From: Saprospiraceae bacterium
GTDB lineage: Bacteria; Bacteroidota; Bacteroidia; Chitinophagales; Saprospiraceae
Direction of reading: 5' to 3'
Length of the DNA: 64,000 nucleotides
Assembly (NCBI GenBank): GCA_028285545.1
Contig: JANQPA010000094.1
Location: forward strand, 1-64,000
How positions within the stretch are numbered: position 1 is the stretch's first letter; the number at the start of each line of letters is the position of its first letter. A program made the position numbers and the translations under genes. Of this stretch, positions 43,572 to 51,470 are shown piece after piece. The notes under the pieces are model-generated. The model was not told the origin of the DNA. It ran no database searches and saw nothing but the letters and a program-made list of their open reading frames with translations.

Positions 43572-43685
43572 AATTTAGGAATTTGAAAATGAAATGATCT
43601 TTGAAAAAGCAAAGATTACAGGTCCTAATATAGAGGTCGGGACATAAACACTATTTTAAAGGACAAAAAACCTTAAACAGACATC

Positions 43686-44222
43686 ATGAAACTATTTCTT
43701 ATCGGTCCAGGTGGGGTTGGAAAAACAACGGTGGGAAGGCTTTTAGCCAAATCTTTGCGACGCCAATTTATCGACTTAGATGAGAAATTCCATCAAACAA
43801 TAGGGAATATAACAGACTATATTCATCAGACAGGGTATCAAAACTATTGCCAGCAAAACTCCGACCTTTTTTATCAAATTATTTCCGAACAAAAAGAAAA
43901 TGATCAGCTTGTTTTTGCGCTTTCTTCAGGGTTTTTAATTTATAAAAACTTAGGACAAAAACACCTGGAAAGCCTCCAAGAGGAAGGCTTAACCATTCTC
44001 CTATTACCATCCAGATCCTTAGAAGAAAGCACAGAAATAATTATAAAAAGGCAATTAGAACGAGGTTTTGGGCTGAATGAAGAAAGGGAAAGAGAAAAAT
44101 TCACCAATCGTTTTGAGCCTTATAAACAATGGGGTGACCTTCAGATTTTTTCTTCTCAAAGCCCTGACGGTATTATCCAAGAAATTATTTGCAGACTAAA
44201 AAACACTCACTTTTTTGAATGA
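43686..44222 (+). CDS. shikimate-kinase-like P-loop protein with altered substrate site
   Basis: A 178-aa NMP-kinase-fold protein: Walker A GPGGVGKTT (7-15), FIDLDEKF with the Asp corresponding to AroK Asp34, and a C-terminal RFEPYKQWGDLQI arginine. The shikimate-binding arginine normally in GExxFRxxE is Cys55 (GYQNYC), and the GGG loop is SSG (80-82). The nucleotide site is intact but the shikimate site is not, so another substrate is likely. It stands alone, divergent from the amylase operon. Confidence 0.8.
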   Translation: MKLFLIGPGGVGKTTVGRLLAKSLRRQFIDLDEKFHQTIGNITDYIHQTGYQNYCQQNSDLFYQIISEQKENDQLVFALSSGFLIYKNLGQKHLESLQEEGLTILLLPSRSLEESTEIIIKRQLERGFGLNEEREREKFTNRFEPYKQWGDLQIFSSQSPDGIIQEIICRLKNTHFFE

Positions 44223-44335
44223 AATCACTCCTAAATATAAGTTCGTGCATCCCTTTAACTAACTTTTAATCTTTAAGAAGGTGTCTAAAAAAATGAAATC
44301 CATTAACTTTAAAGACCATCACCAAACACTCGTCC

Positions 44336-45874
44336 ATGAAGAATTTATACCTCCTTGTCTTTGCCATTTGTTTATTTAATCCCTCGCTATTTGCCCAATC
44401 TTTCGATGTGGCTACCCTTTCTGGTCTGGAATATGGGCCTCATCCTGTAGGCTTTCAATTTTTAAAAACCTTTGATCCCTCTCGAGGTCCCATTCTTGAA
44501 CAAAAAAATAAGAGTCAAAGAATCACACCTATTTATTTGTGGTATCCAGGAAAAAAGAAATCCAAAAGGATTCCGGAAATGAGCCTCAATGATTACCTTT
44601 CTTACTGGGCTTATGAAACAGATTATAACGTTTCTTCCTCAGAAATTTTTGCTGCTGCTCAAAGGAATTTTGCTCGATCTTTCCTCTGGGTCACTGATAT
44701 TTCCGATTTCCAAACACTATATGAATCCAAACTAACTCTCAAGGCTCAGGAAAATATCCCTATGCTGGAAGGTAAGCATCCATTGGTGATTCTCAGTCAC
44801 GGGGCTATGATGAATTGGCAATTTATGGCTGAATTTTTGGCCAGTCATGGCTATGCGGTGGCCTTAGCGCCAGTGGCTGGTACTTATGACAAACGATTGG
44901 AAGCAAGCATTAGCGGAGTAACTACTGAATTAAGAGATGCCGAACACATCCTTAGTCAAGTCCAAAAGTTCCCTCAAATTGATTTGGAGAAAATAGCTAC
45001 AGTAGGCAACAGTTTAGGCTCAGTAGCAGCAGTGGCCATGGCCACTAAAAACCCCTCCGTCAGAGCGGTGGTCAGCCTGGATGGCGTAATTGGTTCTCCC
45101 AATGAGGGTAGCTTGCTTCATGAAATGTCCTATTATGATGACCATGAATTCACAGTCCCTTTACTACACACCACCGGTGGATTCTCCTTCAGCAATAATA
45201 GAGAACTCATTAATAATTTCGAGTTTTCAAATAGATTTATCCTGGAATTGAATGGTATGCGGCATGCTGATTTTATTGGCCAGGGTTTGTATGACACTCT
45301 CGGTGTAAAAATGACGGGATCAGCAGCTGGCGATTACCGAGAAGCTTACCGACAGCTGCAAAAACACACCCTCTTCTTTTTGAATGCCTACCTCAAAAAT
45401 CAAGAAAATGAATGGGTTGATTTGTTCCAAAAAGAGGAGGTCAGCCCTTTAATAAGTTCTAAAACTCATATTGCAAATAAAGCAAAGAACTACTCTTTCG
45501 CTCAACTTATTAATTTCATTTTTGAATTAGACTTCGACGCGCTTTTTGCAGTTTACCAGCAACATAAGGATCTCAAAATAAAAGCCTTTAGTTATAATAC
45601 TTTTCACGATGTGGGCATGCAAATGATATTCAGACAACATTTTGCTGAAGCCAAACAATGGTTCCTTTATTTTTCAGAAAGTTATCCGAATTCCGCTAAG
45701 GCTAAATACTTGCTGGGAAGTACGCTTGAACGATTAGAGCAAGGGGTAGATGCACAGCTTATTCTTCGGGAAGCTCAGAATCTTATGAAGGAAGACCCTT
45801 TTTTGAGCACCTCTCAAAAAGAACTATACTCGAACAGAATCGAAAGCAAACTCAAAAGATTTAAAGGAGAATAA
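44336..45874 (+). CDS. secreted alpha/beta-hydrolase (dienelactone-hydrolase-like) with C-terminal TPR-like part
   Basis: A 512-aa exported protein (signal peptide ending PSLFAQ). Active-site landmarks: LVILSHGAMMNW, FLASHGYAVALAPVAG, the nucleophile elbow GNSLG (224-228, Ser226), VSLDG, and the histidine in GMRHADFI. The last ~110 residues are TPR-like. It is a full paralogue of the lipoprotein at 2332-3930, with the active site kept. An AraC regulator starts seven bases after it. Confidence 0.85.
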   Translation: MKNLYLLVFAICLFNPSLFAQSFDVATLSGLEYGPHPVGFQFLKTFDPSRGPILEQKNKSQRITPIYLWYPGKKKSKRIPEMSLNDYLSYWAYETDYNVSSSEIFAAAQRNFARSFLWVTDISDFQTLYESKLTLKAQENIPMLEGKHPLVILSHGAMMNWQFMAEFLASHGYAVALAPVAGTYDKRLEASISGVTTELRDAEHILSQVQKFPQIDLEKIATVGNSLGSVAAVAMATKNPSVRAVVSLDGVIGSPNEGSLLHEMSYYDDHEFTVPLLHTTGGFSFSNNRELINNFEFSNRFILELNGMRHADFIGQGLYDTLGVKMTGSAAGDYREAYRQLQKHTLFFLNAYLKNQENEWVDLFQKEEVSPLISSKTHIANKAKNYSFAQLINFIFELDFDALFAVYQQHKDLKIKAFSYNTFHDVGMQMIFRQHFAEAKQWFLYFSESYPNSAKAKYLLGSTLERLEQGVDAQLILREAQNLMKEDPFLSTSQKELYSNRIESKLKRFKGE

Positions 45875-45881
45875 TAATTTT

Positions 45882-46709
45882 ATGATTAATGACATCCAAA
45901 TAAAGCAATGGACCAGTAAGCTGTTACAGAAACTTAGTGTTTCTCATACCGAATATGCCAATTTCGAATTTCCTCGGCACTTCCATACCTATTATACCAT
46001 ATTATTGGTTGAGGAAGGGGTAAACCTTGGTTTTACGGGTCGTCATAAATATACAATTGGTCCTGGTTCTATTTTACTCATTAATCCTGGAGAAATACAT
46101 GCCGGAAAATCCTATGCCAAGAAGTATCTCAAATTCAGTTCCATTAAAATAGAAGAGGACTTTTTATATCAACTCTTAACTAATAATGGAATTGACTTAA
46201 AAACAGATATTTTATTCTATAATAAACCAATTAATGATCCCGATTTATCCCGAAAAATGAAGGTAGTGCTAGACAGCATCACCAATTGCCAAGAAAGAAA
46301 TTTGATGGATCATTGTTTAACAGAATTTATATTTGATCTTATAGAAGGTCATTCTTTAAATGCAAGCCATTTTAAGGATGAAACGTTGGATTTCCTTTAC
46401 TTGAAAAAGGCTAGAGAATTTATTCAAGATAATTATCAACAAAACATTTCCCTTACAAATATTGCTCAGGCGTGTTATGTAAGTGAATATCATTTGAGTC
46501 GACAATTTCAACGTCATTTTGGCCTTAGCCCTTTTGCCTATATACGAAATTATAGAGTCGAAAAAGCAAGACAATTACTCCAAGAAAAAGAAAACATCAC
46601 TGAAGTTGCCCTATCTGTTGGTTTTTATGATCACAGTCATTTTCTAAAAAATTTTAAGAAGCTAATGGGTATGCGCCCTTCACAATATCAAAAAGCTTTT
46701 CATTCTTGA
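45882..46709 (+). CDS. AraC-family transcriptional regulator with cupin sensor
   Basis: A 275-aa regulator: N-terminal AraC-binding cupin domain (FEFPRHFHTYYTILLVEEG ... YTIGPGSILLINPGEIHAGK) for a small ligand, and a C-terminal pair of helix-turn-helices (NISLTNIAQACYVSEYHLSRQF ... ITEVALSVGFYDHSHFLKNFKKLMGMRPSQY). It is seven bases after the hydrolase gene, so ligand and hydrolase product may be related (inference). Confidence 0.95.
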   Translation: MINDIQIKQWTSKLLQKLSVSHTEYANFEFPRHFHTYYTILLVEEGVNLGFTGRHKYTIGPGSILLINPGEIHAGKSYAKKYLKFSSIKIEEDFLYQLLTNNGIDLKTDILFYNKPINDPDLSRKMKVVLDSITNCQERNLMDHCLTEFIFDLIEGHSLNASHFKDETLDFLYLKKAREFIQDNYQQNISLTNIAQACYVSEYHLSRQFQRHFGLSPFAYIRNYRVEKARQLLQEKENITEVALSVGFYDHSHFLKNFKKLMGMRPSQYQKAFHS

Positions 46710-46740
46710 TTTACAACAACATTTTTTCCTAACACACTTG

Positions 46741-46756
46741 CCTGCCGTTAGGCAGG
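46741..46756. repeat. short hairpin of a recurring type
   Basis: CCTGCC-GTTA-GGCAGG lies in the 259-bp gap after the AraC gene. The related core CTGCCGTCAGGCAGG occurs at about 16889-16903, so a dispersed short palindromic repeat is likely. Confidence 0.45.
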
Positions 46757-46859
46757 GACTTCGTACACTGACTGTTACAGACTCGCACTGATTTAGTTTG
46801 TCTTGAATAAATCCACTACTACTCGTTAATTCATTTTTAATACTTACATCACTTTACAT

Positions 46860-46888
46860 GGTCTGCAACGTCCAGGACGGTCTGCAAC
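46860..46888 (+). repeat. 10-bp direct repeat
   Basis: GGTCTGCAAC occurs at 46860-46869 and 46879-46888. It sits about 80 bp before the DJ-1 gene; significance unknown. Confidence 0.35.
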
Positions 46889-46968
46889 CGCCCAACAACT
46901 AAAACAGCAATTCCGTACTATTTTTTGATAGCTGACTGGTTTTTCTTTGTGTAAAAATCAGCCAGACT

Positions 46969-48093
46969 ATGAAAAACACAATTGCTATTTCTCTTTTTTT
47001 CTTGCTCTTTACAGCTCTTCAGGCACAAGAAAAAGAGCTCACATCCGATACTACAGATCAAATTATTTATACCTGTCCTCCTTGTGGCTGCGATAAAGAT
47101 GGCGAACACCTTAGCCATGGAGGACAGTGTCCTTCTTGTGATATGGCCTTGAGACCTGACTACCCAGGTTTAAAACGAGTTGCCAACCCTCAGAAAAGAC
47201 CCACTGTAGGGATGCTCCTATATAATGGTGCAGACATTATGGATGTCACAGGCCCCTGGTCAGTATTTGAACACGCTCGCTTTAATATTATTACAGCTGC
47301 CAAAACCAAAGAAACCGTTTCCTTAGGCATGAGTATGGAATTAAAACCGGACTTTACACTGGAAAATATGCCTGAAGTTGATATCCTGGTTATCCCAGGA
47401 GGTGGCCCAGCTGAAATGAATCAGGATATGGAAATCGTTGAGTGGATAAAAAAGCGCTACGAAAATACTGAAACCCTTTTTTCAGTATGTAGTGGAGCTT
47501 TCTTTTTAGGTTTGGCGGGATTGTTGGATGAAAATGAAGCAACTACCTTTTCTTCTTTGATTCCTTCTTTATCCCGCCAGTTTCCTAAATCAAAAGTGCT
47601 CAATAATGTAAAATATACCGACAATGGTAAGATTGTCACCTCCGCCGGTTTGTCCTCAGGTGTGGATGCTGCTTTTCATGTGGTTTCCAAATATTACGGT
47701 CAGGGAAGAGCACAAGACATTGCCAATCATATGGAATATGCCTGGAATATAAAAACCGAATATGCAAGAACCCAGTTGGCCGATAATTATCTCCAGTCAA
47801 TACGATCACTAGTAGGTTTATTTGCCAAAAAATATACCTACTCACATGGAGATAACCAGAAATGGGAGTATCGATTCTTATTGACCCAACAATTAAGTCA
47901 TACTAAAATCATAAACCTGGTCAAAGGTCAACTTGATAATATGGAAAACTGGAAGACCTCAACAGCCAATCAAAATTCGATAACAGGGATCATCACCCAT
48001 CCTATGTTGGGAAAGGGCAAAGTACAAATTAAAGTACAAGACAGTCCTCAGGGTAAAGTTGCCATCCTTACTTCCAAAAAACTATCCAAATAA
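46969..48093 (+). CDS. exported DJ-1/PfpI-family protein with N-terminal heavy-metal-binding domain
   Basis: A 374-aa protein with a signal peptide (FTALQAQ). Residues ~28-62 are a short Cys/His cluster (YTCPPCGCDKDGEHLSHGG, CPSCDMAL) like the metal-binding domain of copper/silver efflux proteins. A DJ-1/PfpI domain follows (~75-270) with the reactive Cys in FSVCSGAFFL and VIPGGGPAE. The last ~100 residues are unassigned. It may act as a metal- or thiol-responsive chaperone or hydrolase outside the cytoplasm. A sialidase-like gene begins five bases after it. Confidence 0.85.
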   Translation: MKNTIAISLFFLLFTALQAQEKELTSDTTDQIIYTCPPCGCDKDGEHLSHGGQCPSCDMALRPDYPGLKRVANPQKRPTVGMLLYNGADIMDVTGPWSVFEHARFNIITAAKTKETVSLGMSMELKPDFTLENMPEVDILVIPGGGPAEMNQDMEIVEWIKKRYENTETLFSVCSGAFFLGLAGLLDENEATTFSSLIPSLSRQFPKSKVLNNVKYTDNGKIVTSAGLSSGVDAAFHVVSKYYGQGRAQDIANHMEYAWNIKTEYARTQLADNYLQSIRSLVGLFAKKYTYSHGDNQKWEYRFLLTQQLSHTKIINLVKGQLDNMENWKTSTANQNSITGIITHPMLGKGKVQIKVQDSPQGKVAILTSKKLSK

Positions 48094-48098
48094 GTGCT

Positions 48099-49394
48099 AT
48101 GAATCCAAAAGTATTTCTCATTATTCTAATGGTATTCTTTTTGATCAAAACAGATGTTTTTAGTCAAAATGCTACCGCCAAGCTTGACTCCCGAAATAGT
48201 ATTAAGGTCGGTAAGAATATCAGCATCCAATCACAATTTAAGGGGCTTCCGTTAGTGGAGCCTCATATTTCGGCCCATCCCACCAATAATAACTTTTTGC
48301 TAGCTGCTGCTATGGTCGTGACTGATAAAAACCGCCCTTACCAAAGTTGCCGCCTATCTAGTTTTATTTCGAAAGATGGTGGATTAACCTGGACCGAAAC
48401 GGCTCATGATTGGTGGGGTTATGACCCCTGGACAGCCATTTCGGAAAAAGGTCAGGCTGTAATGGCCTGGCTAGGTACTCCCGGATCATTTAAAGGACAA
48501 TTTCCAGTTCAATTTTTCACTTCTCCTGATGGAGGAGAAAATTGGGATGCCCAAGTCCAGACCTTGGAAGGAGGGCATGATGGAACAAAGATAAGCGTAT
48601 TGAAAGATGATTATTACTTTACTACCGTCCGGTTTCGCAATGATATGGGCGCTGATGTCATGTTGTTTCATAAGAGAGGCAAAGGCAATTTCCAAGAAGT
48701 TGCTAAAATTGACGGAAAAGGACAGCGTCTCAATTTTTGCGAGCCGGCCATTTTAAGTGATGGGTCAGTCATTGTTCCTGCTTCTCATTTTCTCCGAAAA
48801 GCTTGGGTTCAGGTTTTTGACCCCAAATCTTCCAAGCTTTCTGAACAACAGATGCTTACCATTCGTCCTGGAGGTGCAGGTGGATACATGCGGATGGTAG
48901 CAGATGTAAACATGAATTCCTCCTTTAAAGATCGGATTTATTTTGTCAGAGCATTGGGCAGACGAGGAGTTCATGAAGGAATTTGGCTCAATTATTCAAA
49001 TGATAAAGGCAAAAATTGGACTAAGGACACACGGGTGGATCTTTTTGAAGGATCCAAACCCACAAAAGCAATCGTTTCCAGTATTGCCGTCAACAAAGAA
49101 GGCGTAGTGGGCATATCATGGGTAGATGCTCAACATGACCCGGAGCAAAAAAAGAAAGATGTGTATTTCACCATTTCTCTTGATGGTGGTGAAAGTTTTC
49201 AACGGCCAGTACGGGTATCGGATACTAGTACAAATCCCAAAACGGAGGGCAATGGAGATGTAGCCAATAAATTCCCTGGAGGAGGTCATTATCTGGGAAT
49301 TACCACCAAAGCTGATGGCAGTTTTCAACTAATCTGGAGTGATAGTAGAAGTGGAATTTTTGAATTACAAACTTGTAATGTGGAATTAAAGTAG
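48099..49394 (+). CDS. exported sialidase-like BNR-repeat protein
   Basis: A 431-aa exported protein (signal ending VFSQ) with a six-bladed propeller pattern. Asp-box motifs are visible: SKDGGLTWTE, SPDGGENWDA, SNDKGKNWTK, SLDGGESFQR. It belongs to the exo-alpha-sialidase-like superfamily, but key active-site arginines cannot be mapped by eye, so it may not cleave sialic acid. It is co-transcribed with the DJ-1-type gene. Confidence 0.85.
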   Translation: MNPKVFLIILMVFFLIKTDVFSQNATAKLDSRNSIKVGKNISIQSQFKGLPLVEPHISAHPTNNNFLLAAAMVVTDKNRPYQSCRLSSFISKDGGLTWTETAHDWWGYDPWTAISEKGQAVMAWLGTPGSFKGQFPVQFFTSPDGGENWDAQVQTLEGGHDGTKISVLKDDYYFTTVRFRNDMGADVMLFHKRGKGNFQEVAKIDGKGQRLNFCEPAILSDGSVIVPASHFLRKAWVQVFDPKSSKLSEQQMLTIRPGGAGGYMRMVADVNMNSSFKDRIYFVRALGRRGVHEGIWLNYSNDKGKNWTKDTRVDLFEGSKPTKAIVSSIAVNKEGVVGISWVDAQHDPEQKKKDVYFTISLDGGESFQRPVRVSDTSTNPKTEGNGDVANKFPGGGHYLGITTKADGSFQLIWSDSRSGIFELQTCNVELK

Positions 49395-49400
49395 AAATAT

Positions 49401-49416
49401 ACCCGCCTCTGCGGGT
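49401..49416 (+). terminator. short hairpin after the sialidase-like gene
   Basis: ACCCGC-CTCT-GCGGGT lies seven bases after the stop, a plausible terminator stem, although the T-run is weak. Confidence 0.4.
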
Positions 49417-49423
49417 GAAATAA

Positions 49424-49468
49424 AGTAGAAGTATATCGTTTTATTAGCAATAACAATATACTTCTACT
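49424..49468. repeat. 13-bp inverted repeat
   Basis: AGTAGAAGTATAT (49424-49436) and ATATACTTCTACT (49456-49468) are perfectly complementary with a 19-base loop, between the sialidase-like gene and mtnB. Confidence 0.7.
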
Positions 49469-49572
49469 ACTTCTATTCTGCTTCAATTTATTTCTCTTTT
49501 CCCTAAGCAATTAATTTAATTCAAGGGAACTCTTTTTTGAAAAACATCTCCCAATTAATTACTTTTACACCC

Positions 49573-50235
49573 ATGCAAAAAACTGCAACTGTATGGGCTA
49601 AAGAACTGGTGGCCTGCATTCATTTTTTACATCAAAAAGGCTTTGCTCCCGCTACTAGTTCCAACTACTCTTTTCGCTTGCCTGGGGAAGACCAAATACA
49701 TATTTCTTCATCTGGAATTGACAAAGGATCTTTTACAGAGAATCACTTGATGCTTGTTGATTTGAATGGTATCCCTATCAATGATACCAGAAAACCATCA
49801 GCTGAAACCTTATTGCATACTTTAATTTATGATAAAAAAAAGGAGATACATTGCGTTTTGCATACGCATACTGTATACAACACCACCTTGTCCGCTATTT
49901 TTGAAAAGAAAGGATTTTTCGTGTTGGAAGGTTTCGAAGTCTTGAAAGGTATTAGTGGTGTCCGTACTCATGAAACCCAAGTTGACATTCCTATTTTTCC
50001 CAACTCACAGGATATGCCAGCCCTGGCAACATCTATTCAGAATTATTGGAATGAAAATCCTGAAATGAAAGGATTTTTATTGGCAGGTCATGGTTTGTAC
50101 ACCTGGGGCAAAACCATAGCAGAAGCTAAAAGACATATTGAAATCTTTGAATTTTTATTTGAATGTTATTATAAGATACATACCTTTAAATCAATTCAAA
50201 ATACAATAAATCATGGCAATTTTACACATTCCTGA
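49573..50235 (+). CDS. mtnB: methylthioribulose-1-phosphate dehydratase
   Basis: A 220-aa class-II-aldolase-fold enzyme (the ATG at 49573 is preferred over a TTG at 49537). It has CIHFLHQKGFAPATSSNYSFRLP, ISSSGIDKGSF, HTHTVYNTTLS (zinc ligands) and AGHGLYTWGKTIAEAKRHIEIFEFLFE. It dehydrates 5-methylthioribulose-1-phosphate in the methionine salvage pathway. It overlaps mtnD by 23 bp, with which it forms an operon. Confidence 0.95.
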   Translation: MQKTATVWAKELVACIHFLHQKGFAPATSSNYSFRLPGEDQIHISSSGIDKGSFTENHLMLVDLNGIPINDTRKPSAETLLHTLIYDKKKEIHCVLHTHTVYNTTLSAIFEKKGFFVLEGFEVLKGISGVRTHETQVDIPIFPNSQDMPALATSIQNYWNENPEMKGFLLAGHGLYTWGKTIAEAKRHIEIFEFLFECYYKIHTFKSIQNTINHGNFTHS

Positions 50236-50752
50236 TCAAGATAGAAAAATTACGGATCAGTCTGAGATAAGAGCGTTTTTGGCAGAAAAAGGGGTTTGGT
50301 TTGACCAGTGGGAAGCCGGTGCAAAATTTGAAGATGATGCCGACCAGGAGACTGTTTTGGCTGCTTATGACCATGTTTTAAAACCCTATATGGCCTCCAA
50401 TGGTTATCAAACAGCTGATGTTATTAGTGTAAATCCAAATATGGATAACCTTGATGCCATCAAAACCAAATTCCTTACTGAGCACACTCACTCCGAAGAT
50501 GAAGTTCGCTTTTTTGTAGATGGGGAAGGCTTGTTTTGGTTCAATATGGAAAAGGGCAATCCAGTTTTCGTAGTTATTTGCCAAAAGGGAGATTTGATTT
50601 CGGTTCCCGCCAATACCAAGCACTGGTTTGATTTCGGGCCCAAGACCTTTGTAAAAGCTATCCGTATTTTCATCGACCAATCTGGTTGGGTACCCAACTA
50701 TACTCAGTCCGGGGTTGATGCCAGATATAATAAACTAGGATTATCTGCATGA
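50213..50752 (+). CDS. mtnD: acireductone dioxygenase
   Basis: A 179-aa cupin with the metal ligands in EHTHSEDEVRFFVDGEGLFWF (HxHx4E) and TKHWFDFGP (His). It oxidises acireductone to the 2-keto precursor of methionine plus formate with Fe (or, with Ni, to an off-pathway product). It overlaps mtnC by four bases; the mtnC stop ends the run. Confidence 0.96.
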   Translation: MAILHIPDQDRKITDQSEIRAFLAEKGVWFDQWEAGAKFEDDADQETVLAAYDHVLKPYMASNGYQTADVISVNPNMDNLDAIKTKFLTEHTHSEDEVRFFVDGEGLFWFNMEKGNPVFVVICQKGDLISVPANTKHWFDFGPKTFVKAIRIFIDQSGWVPNYTQSGVDARYNKLGLSA

Positions 50753-51426
50753 TTCGATTTATATTAATGGACATTGAGGGAACCACTACCTCTATTTCAT
50801 TTGTACATGAAGTGTTGTTCCCTTATGCCAGTAAAAACCTCGAAGGCTTTGTCCGAAGCAATGCATCAGAAATAGAGGTTCGGAATGAATTAGAGGCTGT
50901 CAAAAAAACAGTGCTTGAGGAAGAAGGGCTTAAGATTTCTGATGAGGAAGCCATTCAAAAAATGCTATTTTGGATCAAAGAAGATCGCAAGCATACTGCC
51001 TTAAAAAGTTTGCAGGGTCAGCTCTGGAAAGCCGGATACGAATCCGGGGAATACCAAGGCCATATTTATGATGATGTATTGCCGGTTTTGAAAAAATGGG
51101 AAAAAGCAGGGATCAAAATGGGGATTTATTCTTCTGGGTCTGTTGCTGCCCAAAAATTATTATTTGGCTACTCTGACAAAGGCGATCTTACTCCTTATTT
51201 ATCCGCTTATTTTGACACCAAAATAGGACACAAACGGGAGCATACCTCTTATCAAAACATTCAGCAAAGTTTAGATATCCCCGCAAATGAAATTCTATTC
51301 CTATCTGATGTAGAAGAAGAATTAGATGCTGCTCAAATAGCAGGATTCCAAACCATCCAGTTGGTACGTCCGGGAACACAAGCTTCTCAAAAGCATAAAA
51401 CTGTTGCTACTTTTGAGGAGATTTAA
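50749..51426 (+). CDS. mtnC: acireductone synthase (enolase-phosphatase E1)
   Basis: A 225-aa HAD-superfamily enzyme: LMDIEGTTTSISFVHEVLFPYA (nucleophile region, D-x-E-G-T-T), YSSGSVAAQKLLFGYS, KIGHKREHTSYQNI and FLSDVEEELDAAQIAGF. It enolises and dephosphorylates diketomethylthiopentane phosphate to acireductone, the substrate of MtnD. Last gene of the operon; mtnA and mtnK are not in the window. Confidence 0.96.
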   Translation: MIRFILMDIEGTTTSISFVHEVLFPYASKNLEGFVRSNASEIEVRNELEAVKKTVLEEEGLKISDEEAIQKMLFWIKEDRKHTALKSLQGQLWKAGYESGEYQGHIYDDVLPVLKKWEKAGIKMGIYSSGSVAAQKLLFGYSDKGDLTPYLSAYFDTKIGHKREHTSYQNIQQSLDIPANEILFLSDVEEELDAAQIAGFQTIQLVRPGTQASQKHKTVATFEEI

Positions 51427-51470
51427 AGCTTGTTTAAACTACAAGGATTGTATTCATTTCAACTAGCTGA

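Noticed and set aside
43686..44222. Naming the gene aroK
   Set aside because: The shikimate-binding arginine and the GGG loop are missing, so the usual annotation is not safe.
48099..49394. Calling the protein a true sialidase (nanH)
   Set aside because: Only the Asp-box repeats can be seen; the catalytic arginine triad and nucleophile were not identified by eye.
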